Assembly (NCBI GenBank): GCA_963846635.1
Contig: CAWJXM010000023.1
Coordinates: forward strand, 95,437-159,436
DNA from: AP-15 sp963846635
GTDB taxonomy: Bacteria; Pseudomonadota; Alphaproteobacteria; ATCC43930; CGMCC-115725
Direction of reading: 5' to 3'
Length of the DNA: 64,000 nucleotides
Shown: one piece after another, positions 55,399 through 63,911 of the stretch
How positions within the stretch are numbered: the stretch's first letter is position 1
How the letters are laid out: every line of letters starts with the position of its first letter
Position numbers and translations under genes: made by a program
Notes under the pieces: generated by a model
What the model was told of the DNA's origin: nothing
The model's input: the letters and a program-made list of their open reading frames with translations, nothing else
Database searches by the model: none

Positions 55399-56355
55399 AT
55401 GGTAGAAGTTAACACAGTCACGGCCGGCATCGATACCTCCAAGGACCAGCTCGATGTGGCGGTCCACGGCCAAGCCGGCGCCTTCACCGTTGCCAACAAC
55501 GCCGCCGGCTGGAAGACGCTGGCGGCTGAGTTGAGCCGCGCCGGGGTTCAGCGCATCGGCATCGAGGCCACCGGCGGTTACGAACGCGGCGTCACGCGCT
55601 ACCTGCAGGCCACCGGTTTCACGATGGTCGTGCTGCAGCCTCTACAAGTCCGCGCCTTTGCCAAACTGCATCTGCGGCGCGCCAAAAACGACCGTTTGGA
55701 TGCCGTCCTCATCGCCGCCTGCACCCACATGCTCGATATGCGCAACAAGATAACACCCGATCCGCGCTTTGACGCGCTGGCGGATCATCTGACCTATATC
55801 GAACAGATCGAGGAGGATATCGCCCGCTTCAACGCCCGCCTCGAGCATATCGCGGACCGGCGGTTGCGGCACGCGATCGCGGCCGACATTGTGCGCCTGG
55901 AGAAGCGCCGCGGCGCCGAGTTGAAGCGCTTGACCGCCGCACTGCACGAGCACACCGACCTGGCCAAGCGCTTCGCCCTTGTGCTGAGTATTCCCGGCAT
56001 CGGCGCGCGCACCGCGCTCGCGGTGATCGTGCGCATGCCGGAGCTCGGACAGGTTAGCCGCGAGCAAGCCGCCGCCTTGGCCGGTCTGGCGCCGTTTGTG
56101 CACCAGAGCGGCAAACATCAGGGCGAGACCCACATTGGCGGCGGCCGCGCGCGGCTCCGGCGCTCGCTCTACGCCGCCGCGCTGCCGGCCGCCTTTCGCT
56201 GAAACCCGGCACTGGTGGCTCTCTACCGGCGCCTGACCGGACGGGGCAAGTCACACAAAAGCGCGCTGGTCGCCTGCGCCCGTAAGCTGCTGGTGTTCGC
56301 AAACACCGTCATCCGCCGCGGCACGCCATGGGCGCACCCGCCGCAAGCTGCGTGA
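55399..56355 (+). pseudogene. IS110-family transposase with one in-frame TGA
   Basis: The DEDD-type recombinase start is TAGIDTSKDQLDVAVHG, with GIEATGGYER, KNDRLDAVLIA and the C-terminal transposase_20 domain (LSIPGIGARTALAVI, AALAGLAPFVHQSGK). TGA at 56200-56202 replaces an expected TGG (AAFR-stop-NPALVALYRRL), and the family sequence continues in frame to 56355. Start ATG 55399. A 283-residue truncated product could still be made. It lies just before a large inverted repeat. Confidence 0.88.
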
Positions 56356-56414
56356 TGCGCTTAGTTATCGCCAGAGCGTTCCTTGGTTCGACCGCAGGTG
56401 ACCCGTTCCTTCGT

Positions 56415-56539
56415 CCCGACCGGCAGCCGCCGGGCCACCGCGCGCAACGCTGGTCAAGGATGGCCAAAGGCCACCGCGAAGCGGCGCGGCAGCGTCCTTG
56501 ACCGGCGCGAGCGCGGTGGCCCGGCGGCTGCCGGTCGGG
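56415..56539. repeat. 125-base structure with perfect 29-base inverted arms
   Basis: The arm at 56415-56443 is the exact reverse complement of 56511-56539. Inside, GGTCAAGGA (56452) pairs with TCCTTGACC (56495), and TGGCC-AAA-GGCCA at 56461-56473 makes a further hairpin. It begins 60 bases after the IS110 reading frame. It may be the element's right-end RNA or DNA structure, or a strong bidirectional terminator. Confidence 0.75.
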
Positions 56540-56633
56540 GAGACCTAACCGCTACAAAGTTAATGGTTGCTACTCCTGACATCTCAGAGAAGCCGGGGAG
56601 CGTGGATCACGCTCACCGGCTCGACCTTAGCGC

Positions 56634-57506
56634 TTAGCTTTTGCCCACGAACTTGTCGACGCTGCGCTCGGTGGTCAATCCGGCGTAGATGTCGCCGCGC
56701 GAGTCCACACCGACACCGTGAACGTGGCAACTCTCCAGGCGGGCCAGTACCCTTCCGTTTGCATCGCGCACGCAGACATAGGCGGGCTTGCCATCGTCTT
56801 CCTGCTCGGCAATGTAGAAATTGCCGTCCTTGCCGCGGGTGATGTCGTTCGGCCCGCCCATGCCTGTCCACTGGCCGAGGAAGTCGCCCTCCGGCGTGAA
56901 GATCTGGATGCGCTTGTTCGACCGGTCGGCGACGTAGAGCTTGCCGTCATCGTCGAAAGCAATGCTGTGCGGCAGATGGAACTGCCCCTCGCCGTTGCCC
57001 GGCGTACCCCATGATTTGACGAGCCGGCCGTCGCGGGCAAAGCGGTGCACGCGCGCATTGCGGTACCCATCGGTCACGTAAATGTCGCCGTTGGGGTGAG
57101 CCATCATCTCGGTCGGGTGGTTGAACGGCCCGGCCGCGCGCTCCGCCAGCCAGTTGGTGATACGGCCCGTGTCGGAATGCACGCCGCGCGTGCCAAGTTC
57201 CAACAGGGGTTTGCCGTCCAAGGTGAACGACTTCGCGACCGAGTCTGAGCGATCGGTGGTGTAGACGACATCGCCGACGATCTTCAGACCGTGCGGGTCG
57301 GTAACCTCGCCGCTGCCCCAGGCGCCCAGATATTTGCCGTCGCGGTCGAATACGACGACCGGCGGATCCTTGCGCTGGAACACGTAAATGCGGTCCTGGG
57401 CGTCGGCCGCCACCCTGCTGACCAGCCCAAAGGTTTCGCCATTGGGCAATTTGAAGAAATCAGGGATCAGCTCGTAGGTATATTCGCCCGTCCCAACTTG
57501 TGCCAT
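56634..57506 (-). CDS. NHL-repeat beta-propeller protein (amidating-lyase-like)
   Basis: 290 residues forming about six NHL-type blades, each near 40-50 residues (VFDRDGKYLGAWGSGEVTDPHGLKI, HRFARDGRLVKSWGTPGNGEGQFHLPHSIAF, IFTPEGDFLGQW). This is the fold of peptidyl-alpha-hydroxyglycine alpha-amidating lyase-type and SMP-30-like proteins. No signal peptide is seen. Catalytic role unproven. The gene ends about 95 bases from the IS110-associated inverted repeat. Confidence 0.82.
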   Translation of the reverse strand: MAQVGTGEYTYELIPDFFKLPNGETFGLVSRVAADAQDRIYVFQRKDPPVVVFDRDGKYLGAWGSGEVTDPHGLKIVGDVVYTTDRSDSVAKSFTLDGKPLLELGTRGVHSDTGRITNWLAERAAGPFNHPTEMMAHPNGDIYVTDGYRNARVHRFARDGRLVKSWGTPGNGEGQFHLPHSIAFDDDGKLYVADRSNKRIQIFTPEGDFLGQWTGMGGPNDITRGKDGNFYIAEQEDDGKPAYVCVRDANGRVLARLESCHVHGVGVDSRGDIYAGLTTERSVDKFVGKS

Positions 57507-57730
57507 CGCTGTTTCCCTCCCAAAAACCGACTACTGAAGTCCGCTGCGTCGTTTGCAGCGGCACGATGCCCATCCCGGACATCGTTTCGTTCCCGACCTC
57601 GTTACATGCACGTGTAAGAGGCTTGGGTGGAAAGCTTAGCCCATTCGCCGTCGATCGTCGCTAGTGGTGCGAGTCAGACAGATGGTACCCTCGACCGTCA
57701 TCAACTGTTCCGCTCGTCAGAGCCGGGAGC

Positions 57731-58246
57731 ATGATCGTGCTACAGGCACAAATTCGCCGCGCTCTACCAGGTGAGGCTGCGAGCCTCAGCACACTTGCGC
57801 TGCGGTCCAAAGCGCTGTGGGGCTATGACGCCGCCTTCATGGAAGCATGTCGCACCCTTCTGACCGTAAACCCCGAGGCCATTGCGAAATGCCCCTTCTA
57901 CGTCCTCGACGAAGGGGACACCATCACTGGATTCTACGGCCTGAGCGGCCAGCCTCCTCGGGGGGAGATTGAGTTTCTGTTCGTCGAGCCGGATAGCGTT
58001 CGCAGTGGTCGCGGACGGCGATTGGCACGGCATTTCTTGGCGTTGGCCCAAGGGCTGGGATTTGAGGAGTTGGACGTTTCGGCAGATCCTTTTGCTGAGG
58101 GCTTCTATGTGGCGATGGGTGCCACGCGGATCACCGAAGTTCCATCCGACGCGATCCCAAATCGCCTAATCCCGCGATTGAGATTTTCCCTGCTAACGGA
58201 TCGTGTCAGGGCACCCTCTATCCGATTTGAACCACCAGCTTGGTAG
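57731..58246 (+). CDS. GNAT family N-acetyltransferase
   Basis: 171 residues. N-terminal RRALPGEAASLSTLALRSKALWGYD and central EIEFLFVEPDSVRSGRGRRLARHFLALA (acetyl-CoA motif A, RSGRGRR) with a late FYVAMGATR. This subgroup often carries the ALRSKAxWGY start. Acceptor unknown. GGGAGC precedes ATG 57731. Confidence 0.85.
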   Translation: MIVLQAQIRRALPGEAASLSTLALRSKALWGYDAAFMEACRTLLTVNPEAIAKCPFYVLDEGDTITGFYGLSGQPPRGEIEFLFVEPDSVRSGRGRRLARHFLALAQGLGFEELDVSADPFAEGFYVAMGATRITEVPSDAIPNRLIPRLRFSLLTDRVRAPSIRFEPPAW

Positions 58247-58479
58247 GTCCCATTGTTAGGCGCGTTCGCGAGCCAATAAAGATCAATGATTGCCGAACGG
58301 GACCTGATCAAGAGCGCGATGCCTCGGCTGTCTCGCCCGGCGTTCCGGCGTAGCCGGTCATCACTTTTGTTGCCGAGTGGCACAGGCGAGCACCAGTATC
58401 GAGTTCACAACAATAAAATTGCCATAATCGCATCGTAGGATCGCCCTCGACCGTACCCGCGAACCTGAGGAGGCGTGCC

Positions 58480-59004
58480 GTGCTTGCAAATTCGCTGCAA
58501 AAACAGCAGGAGGCCGAGGCCCCGGCGCAACAGCCCGGCCGCGATGCAAAGGGCCGGTTTCAAAAGGGCCGGTCCGGCAACCCTCAGGGACGGTTCAGAA
58601 AGGGAGAAACGGGTAACCCGGCCGGGCGCCCACCAGGCGCGCGCAACAAGGCAACGATGATGGCCGAGTTGCTGCTCGACGGCGAAGCCGAAGCCCTGAC
58701 CCGCAAAGCGCTCGAATTGGCGCTCGCGGGTGACGCGACGGCGCTGCGGATGTGCCTCGATCGCATCATCCCGCCGCGCCGTCAGCGGAGGGTGGAGCTA
58801 CCGGTCCCGGAGGTCGCCAGCGTCGCCGATCTCGGCACCGCGATGGCGGCGATTACCAATGCCGCCGCACACGGCACCATCACGCCGAGTGAAGCGGCCG
58901 AATTGGCGCGGGTGGTCGAGATCTTTGTCCGTGCGGTCGAGGCCAGCGATTTCGATCGGCGTCTGCGCGCGCTGGAGGCGGAAGATGACGCGGCGACCTG
59001 CTGA
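58480..59004 (+). CDS. DUF5681 domain-containing protein
   Basis: 174 residues. The N-terminal basic motif GRFxKGxSGNPxGR occurs twice in tandem (GRFQKGRSGNPQ, GRFRKGETGNPAGRPPG), followed by ARNKAT and a helical acidic region. GTG start with a strong ribosome site (ctgaggaggcg). The family is of unknown function and is seen in phage-like and accessory regions, sometimes beside DUF29 genes, as here. Confidence 0.8.
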   Translation: MLANSLQKQQEAEAPAQQPGRDAKGRFQKGRSGNPQGRFRKGETGNPAGRPPGARNKATMMAELLLDGEAEALTRKALELALAGDATALRMCLDRIIPPRRQRRVELPVPEVASVADLGTAMAAITNAAAHGTITPSEAAELARVVEIFVRAVEASDFDRRLRALEAEDDAATC

Positions 59005-59098
59005 CGTAATCGCAGCGCGCGGTATGAAGGATGCGGACCGCGCTAAGGATCTCGCCGGGGATCGACGCGGTCGCTCGCCTCCCCGCCGGCGCCGGCTT

Positions 59099-59608
59099 AT
59101 GATGTCGTTCGACTTTGGGAGCGGCCTCCCGATGCCTGGACCTCGCTACCAAGATGATTTCTACGCCTGGACCCAGTACCAGGCCGCGGTGGTGCGCCAA
59201 ATGCCGGTAACCGATATCGGCTTTGACCGCGGGCACGTCGCCGAGGAGATCGAGGCTCTTGGTCGAAACGAACGTGATGCGGTACGCCGCCAAATCCGAC
59301 TGATCTTCGCCCACATTCTGCTGCTGACTTATTCACCCGTCGAATTGCCGCGATCGGAGTGGCGAGACGCAATCGACGACGCGCGCCAGATTGTGTCGGA
59401 CAAAATGACTGCAAGCTTGCGCCGCGAGACCGAGGATATGCTGGCGAAGCTCTACGCCGATGGCCGAAATCGGGCCGAATTGATATTGCGCGCACAGGGA
59501 GCGCGCAACGCTGCCACCGAACTGCCATTCGTTTGCCCTTACACCCTGGACCAACTTCTGCTCGAAGAGTGGTACCCGAACCCCCTGGAGCACAGCCATG
59601 ACGCGTGA
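59099..59608 (+). CDS. DUF29 family protein
   Basis: 169 residues from ATG 59099. The family core is YQDDFYAWTQYQAAVVRQ, FDRGHVAEEIEALGRNERDAVRRQI, then EDMLAKLYADGRNRAE. An alternative start at 58985 has the better ribosome site (ggaggcggaag) but adds 38 Arg-rich residues that do not look like DUF29. It overlaps the deacetylase gene by 11 bases. Function unknown. Confidence 0.8.
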   Translation: MMSFDFGSGLPMPGPRYQDDFYAWTQYQAAVVRQMPVTDIGFDRGHVAEEIEALGRNERDAVRRQIRLIFAHILLLTYSPVELPRSEWRDAIDDARQIVSDKMTASLRRETEDMLAKLYADGRNRAELILRAQGARNAATELPFVCPYTLDQLLLEEWYPNPLEHSHDA

Positions 59609-60497
59609 TTTTGTCGGCTATGGCGGCGAGCCGCCGCATGCCGGATGGCCTGGTGACGCGCGGATCGCAGTCAATTTTGTGATCAATTTCGAGGAGGGCT
59701 CAGAACTCTCTTATCCCACCGGAGACGGCGTTTCGGAAGGCGGATTGACCGAAATGATTGGTGCCGATCTCGGGATCACGGGCCGCGATCTCGCCGCGGA
59801 AAGCATGTTCGAATACGGTGCGCGCGTCGGTTTCTGGCGGCTCCACCGCATCTCTACCCGCTTTGCCGTGCCGGTGACGATCTTTGGCTGCGCCCGCGCA
59901 TTCGAAGCCAATCCGCCGGCTGCCGCCGCGATCGCCGCCAGCGATTGGGATATTTGCAGCCACGGGTACCGCTGGACCAACCATCCGGGCCTCCCGGAAG
60001 CCGAGGAGCGCCGCCAAATCGCCGACGCCGTCGCGTTGATTCGCCAGACGACCGGCAAGACCCCACGCGGCTGGTACTGCCGCTATGCGCCGTCGGAGAA
60101 TACGCGTCGCCTACTCGTCGAGCATGGCGGGTTTCTCTATGACAGCGACACCTACAACGACGAGCTGCCCTACTGGGTTCGGGTTGGCGACAAGCCGCAC
60201 CTCGTCGTGCCCTATTCGCTGACCACCAATGATTCGAAATTCGGTCGCGGCGTGTTCGGGTCGGGCGAGGATTTTTTTGCCTTTCTGCGCGACAGCTTCG
60301 ATGTCCTATACGAGGAGGGCGCCGAGCGGCCGCGCATGATGTCGATCGGGTTGCACATGCGGCTGACCGGCCATCCCGGGCGCGCCAAGGCGCTCATTCG
60401 CTTTATCGAATACCTGCGCGCTCACGACCAGGTATGGATCTGCCGGCGCGAGGACATTGCCCGCCACTGGATCAGCCGATTCCCACCTCCAGCCTAG
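59598..60497 (+). CDS. PuuE-like allantoinase / polysaccharide deacetylase family protein
   Basis: 299 residues. FVGYGGEPPHAGWPGDARIAVNFVINFEEGSE with SYPTGDGV is characteristic of PuuE-type cyclic imidases, a NodB-fold family that opens allantoin in some bacteria. WDICSHGYRW and the late GLHMRLTGHPGRAKALIRFI match as well. There are no other purine-catabolism genes here, so the physiological substrate is open. Overlaps DUF29 by 11 bases. Confidence 0.86.
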   Translation: MTRDFVGYGGEPPHAGWPGDARIAVNFVINFEEGSELSYPTGDGVSEGGLTEMIGADLGITGRDLAAESMFEYGARVGFWRLHRISTRFAVPVTIFGCARAFEANPPAAAAIAASDWDICSHGYRWTNHPGLPEAEERRQIADAVALIRQTTGKTPRGWYCRYAPSENTRRLLVEHGGFLYDSDTYNDELPYWVRVGDKPHLVVPYSLTTNDSKFGRGVFGSGEDFFAFLRDSFDVLYEEGAERPRMMSIGLHMRLTGHPGRAKALIRFIEYLRAHDQVWICRREDIARHWISRFPPPA

Positions 60498-61026
60498 TCA
60501 TGGGTTAAGAGGCGATGGGGCGGCACCGGCAACCGCAGCGGGAACATCACCCGTTACCACGAGCGCGGAACTGGTGCGCGCGATGACCGCTTAAGTAACC
60601 GGGCGGTAGGCCATCGGCCGCTTTCAAAATTTTCATTAACAAATTGCCATAATTTTAATTCGCCGCCGCCAGCCGTCCTCTTCGCACCGGAAGCGGTCGC
60701 AAGCTGAGTTCAATAAAAGCGCTGATCAATAAGAATAAAAATTAAGGATTGGAGAAATAGATCGGTCAGACCGTTCATAACCGTCAACCGAACCGCAGCT
60801 GATCGCGCTAAAGCGCTCAACAGCGAAAATGCATGTGCGGGTTGACACGGCGGATTTACGCCATCTAGTCTGCCGCTGTCTCATCTGTCCTACCCGGAAG
60901 CCCGATAATAATCCGGGACGGCGCCAGCCTGCACTCCAAGCCCATACCAATAGTGATGGCATGGCGGCGAGCCCGTGCGTGCCAAGCGGCAGAGGAGTGC
61001 CCCAACAAGAAAGGAGACGCAATCGG
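60498..61026. other. Long leader region upstream of the RlpA-like gene
   Basis: 529 bases, including a markedly AT-rich patch at about 60625-60665 and again near 60720-60745. These probably hold the promoter. A 13-base motif in the first patch (60641-60653) recurs upstream of DUF5681 at 58416-58428. No gene seen. Confidence 0.5.
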
Positions 61027-61653
61027 ATGCCGTTGCGCCAGACGATTGGCATTTCCCTTGCCCTGTTGATGGCTTCAGCGGGTGCGATGGCGAAATCACC
61101 CGATAAGAGCACTCCGCTGCAGCAGAGCGCAGGCCAAAAGGGCGAGCCCGCCAGCTCGGCCAAACGCTGCGGACCAGCCCCCAATGAAGACAATGCCGCA
61201 CCTTCGCGCTCGCCGACCAGGTTGGCCATTCGGCGTGGTCGCCGCTCGCGTAGTGACGTCCGGCATTTCACCGAGGGCAGCGCCGCCGGGGACCCCGATT
61301 GGGGGGCGATGCACACCACCGGCTACCTAGAGTTCGGCGACGCATCCTGGTACGACCTTGTCGGCTCGCGTACCGCGGACGGCGAATGGCTCGATACCGA
61401 GACCTTGACTGCGGCGCATCGCACATTGCCGCTCGGCTCTATCGTCAAGGTGACCAATCTCGACACCAGACGCTCGGTGATCGTCAGGATTAACGACCGC
61501 GGTCCGTGGCGGCGTCGATTTATCATCGATCTGTCGCCGCGCGCTGCTGAACAACTCGGCATGGTGCGGTCCGGGGTTGCCGCGGTGATGGTCGAAAGGG
61601 TCGCCGCCGGGACAAATGTTGCAGCAAACCCGCTTCCCATCTACTCGAACTGA
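61027..61653 (+). CDS. RlpA-like double-psi beta-barrel protein, exported
   Basis: 208 residues from ATG 61027, with AAAGGAGAC upstream; the open frame extends further but without signal or homology. The signal peptide is QTIGISLALLMASAGAMA. The DPBB domain (about 105-190) reads GDASWYDLVGSRTADGEWLD, TAAHRTLPLGSIVKVTNL, RINDRGPWRRRFIIDLSPRAA. RlpA proteins are septal-ring lytic transglycosylases or inactive binders of denuded glycan. No SPOR domain and no lipobox, unlike E. coli RlpA. Confidence 0.85.
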   Translation: MPLRQTIGISLALLMASAGAMAKSPDKSTPLQQSAGQKGEPASSAKRCGPAPNEDNAAPSRSPTRLAIRRGRRSRSDVRHFTEGSAAGDPDWGAMHTTGYLEFGDASWYDLVGSRTADGEWLDTETLTAAHRTLPLGSIVKVTNLDTRRSVIVRINDRGPWRRRFIIDLSPRAAEQLGMVRSGVAAVMVERVAAGTNVAANPLPIYSN

Positions 61654-61735
61654 TCTTGGCGACGTAACTCAGTAGAAAAGGGCGTAAACGGGGGGCGGCC
61701 TCGCCTGAAACGCTTGGGCTAGGCCGCAGCGGTCG

Positions 61736-61822
61736 CTACCGCGCATACCAACCCAGCGTTGCGGCGAAGACGACAAAAGCCCCGATCACCAAGCTCAGAA
61801 CGGTGATTTCGCCAGGTGTCAT
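61736..61822 (-). CDS. 28-residue single-helix membrane peptide
   Basis: MTPGEITVLSLVIGAF followed by VVFAATLGWYAR: a short polar start, one hydrophobic helix and an Arg end. GGAGG stands 5 to 9 bases before the ATG at 61822. The form MTPxEIxxLS...FAATLxWY recalls tiny alphaproteobacterial proteins that annotation pipelines often skip. Confidence 0.6.
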   Translation of the reverse strand: MTPGEITVLSLVIGAFVVFAATLGWYAR

Positions 61823-61958
61823 GGACTCCTCCAATGTAGCCGTTGGAGGATGCGATGCGGCAATCGCCAGCTCATTGATCTGAATCAAATCGACAAACCT
61901 GAATTTGCCCTGGGGCCAGAGATGTCTCGTTGCTCGCCACGGCGATCGGGCGGAAGGG

Positions 61959-62357
61959 TTAGCCCATGCCCGACACCGAAATCGGCTCGATTTCGTACAT
62001 GATACGGACTTCGCCCGGTTGCCGGAATGGATAGGTATCCTTGCCAAGATATTTTTTGGCGAGCTGATCGATATGCCCATCAGCGCCATCTTCCGTAGCA
62101 GAGACGACCCGCCCGCGGATCTGAACATAGCGATAGGGATTGTCGGGATCCATGATCGCCAGCGCGACTACCGCCCCTGGCTTCATATTGCGCGCCTTGA
62201 CCCGGCCCTTGGCCGTATTCACCCGCAGTTTGCCGCCGGCATAATCGAACCACACCGGCGTTACCTGCGGCGTGCCGTCGGGCATCACTGTGGCGAGTGA
62301 GGCGAACGCTTTTTTCTGCTGCAACAGATCGAGATAGCTCTCGGGTATCGGTACCAT
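61959..62357 (-). CDS. PPOX-class flavin/F420-type oxidoreductase
   Basis: 132 residues of the pyridoxamine-5-phosphate-oxidase-like split barrel: AFASLATVMPDGTPQVTPVWFDYAGGKLRVNT, then NPYRYVQIRGRVV. It is of the short Rv1155-like class that binds F420, FMN or heme. The cofactor cannot be told from sequence. Stands alone, 135 bases from the 28-residue peptide gene. Confidence 0.88.
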   Translation of the reverse strand: MVPIPESYLDLLQQKKAFASLATVMPDGTPQVTPVWFDYAGGKLRVNTAKGRVKARNMKPGAVVALAIMDPDNPYRYVQIRGRVVSATEDGADGHIDQLAKKYLGKDTYPFRQPGEVRIMYEIEPISVSGMG

Positions 62358-62677
62358 TCGGGGATCTCCTTTTTGGATGCCTCGGCGCAGGTATAAATCG
62401 GCCCGCGACCAGGAACGCCAGCGCCAAACGGCCCATCGGCGCCAGCGTTCCGCTGCCGTGGCGAGACGCTAACAATCGCCAGAGCCTTCCCGGCAGCGCG
62501 GCGAGCCCGTCGACTTCCGCCACCCTCAGCACTCGGTACCGCCTTCGAGCCTCGTCTCATCGCAATGAGACTCCAGGCAGGTGGATCAGCGTATCGTAAC
62601 AGACCGTCTTGCCAGCTGGGCTCTTCGAACAGAGCGCACAGGCAATCTCGGGGCAACCAGTGCCGGGAGGGTCGCAA

Positions 62678-63244
62678 ATGCGAGAGCACAATGCGCAGCA
62701 GGGTGTTGGTCTTGGAGCCCTCTTTACCGCGTTCCTTATTGTCTCGCTGTGTGCTGTCGGCGGCGGCAGCGGGATTGTCTTGGCGCGCCGCACAACGGTC
62801 GAGAACCGCCGCTGGCTAAGCGACGGGGAATTTGCCGATATCGTTAGCCTTTGCCAATTTATGCCTGGGCCAAACATTGTTGGCATTGCGGTCTGCGTCG
62901 GCGCAAAGATGCGCGGCGCGATCGGGGCAGTCGCGGCACTCTGCGGCTTTTTGGTAATCCCTTGGTCGGTCGGCCTTTCGCTCGGCCTCTTATACCTTCA
63001 CTATGCTCACCTGACTGTTCTCCGGAATATTCTTGGCGGGATTGCCGCAACGGCCGCCGGGCTTCTCGTTGCGACAGGCGCAAGGCTTTTATTGCCGCAT
63101 CGTGACCGACCGATAGCCTTGCTTTTCGCTGCGCTCGCCTTCAGTCTCGTCACCTTCGGCAGATTACCGCTTCTTGCGGTTTTGTTTACCCTTGTGCCGA
63201 TCAGTATTGTTGTCGCCAGCTTCGAAAGCGCGAGAGTACGATGA
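62678..63244 (+). CDS. Chromate transporter, N-terminal half protein
   Basis: 188 residues from ATG 62678, chosen for the upstream gggagggtc; the frame is open earlier. The CHR-domain signature is FLIVSLCAVGGGSGIVLARRTTVE, FADIVSLCQFMPGPN and RGAIGAVAALCGFLVIP. It overlaps the second half gene by 4 bases. Short-chain CHR proteins work as paired half-transporters. In many bacteria the physiological anion is uncertain. Confidence 0.88.
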   Translation: MREHNAQQGVGLGALFTAFLIVSLCAVGGGSGIVLARRTTVENRRWLSDGEFADIVSLCQFMPGPNIVGIAVCVGAKMRGAIGAVAALCGFLVIPWSVGLSLGLLYLHYAHLTVLRNILGGIAATAAGLLVATGARLLLPHRDRPIALLFAALAFSLVTFGRLPLLAVLFTLVPISIVVASFESARVR

Positions 63245-63774
63245 CCGGCCCTTCCGCACCTTTGGCGCTGACGGCGCATCTTGCTTTGGTTTCATCGATC
63301 AGCTTTGGCGGCTTCCCGACCGTCCTGCCGGATGTCCGCAACTTCGTCGTCGGCACCCATCGCTGGATGACAGATCAGGAGTTCGCCGACCTTTTCGCGA
63401 TGGCGCAGTCGCTTCCCGGGCCGAACATGATCCTGATGATGAGTTTTGTCGGTTGGAAGGTTTGGGGATTTCCCGGAGCCGTGGCAAGCGCGTTTGCCAC
63501 CTTCGGCCCGCCTTGCACGATGTACTTCGCCGCCTATCGGCTATGGGATCGGTTCCGCGCCGCGCCGTGGCGACAAATGGTCCGGCTCGGCCTCGTTCCG
63601 GTTGTCATGGGGCTCATCATCGCCAGCGGCACGGTGATGGCGCGCGCGGCCGATACCAGTTGGCGAGCCGCGGCCGTGACAATTACCGCCGCCGCAATCA
63701 CGCTGGCGACGCGGCTCAATCCCATGTGGATGCTCCTCGCAGGTGGCGCTCTCGGCGCCCTCGGCCTTCTCTAA
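63241..63774 (+). CDS. Chromate transporter, C-terminal half protein
   Basis: 177 residues. A second CHR domain: LALVSSISFGGFPTVLPDVRNFVV, DLFAMAQSLPGPNMILMMSFVGWKVWG and FGPPCTMYF. Overlaps the first half gene by 4 bases, so the halves are made in equal amounts and presumably insert with opposite topology. Confidence 0.88.
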   Translation: MTGPSAPLALTAHLALVSSISFGGFPTVLPDVRNFVVGTHRWMTDQEFADLFAMAQSLPGPNMILMMSFVGWKVWGFPGAVASAFATFGPPCTMYFAAYRLWDRFRAAPWRQMVRLGLVPVVMGLIIASGTVMARAADTSWRAAAVTITAAAITLATRLNPMWMLLAGGALGALGLL

Positions 63775-63911
63775 TCTGCCGAAGCGCTTGCGAGGGTGAC
63801 CGTAGGTTTTAAGGAAAACGAAGCCGCTGTTGACGAGTAGGCAAGATCCAGGGGATTTTTTGCCGCACCTGTGCTTATAAATTGACGCTCGATAGGACTG
63901 GGGTATTGGCG

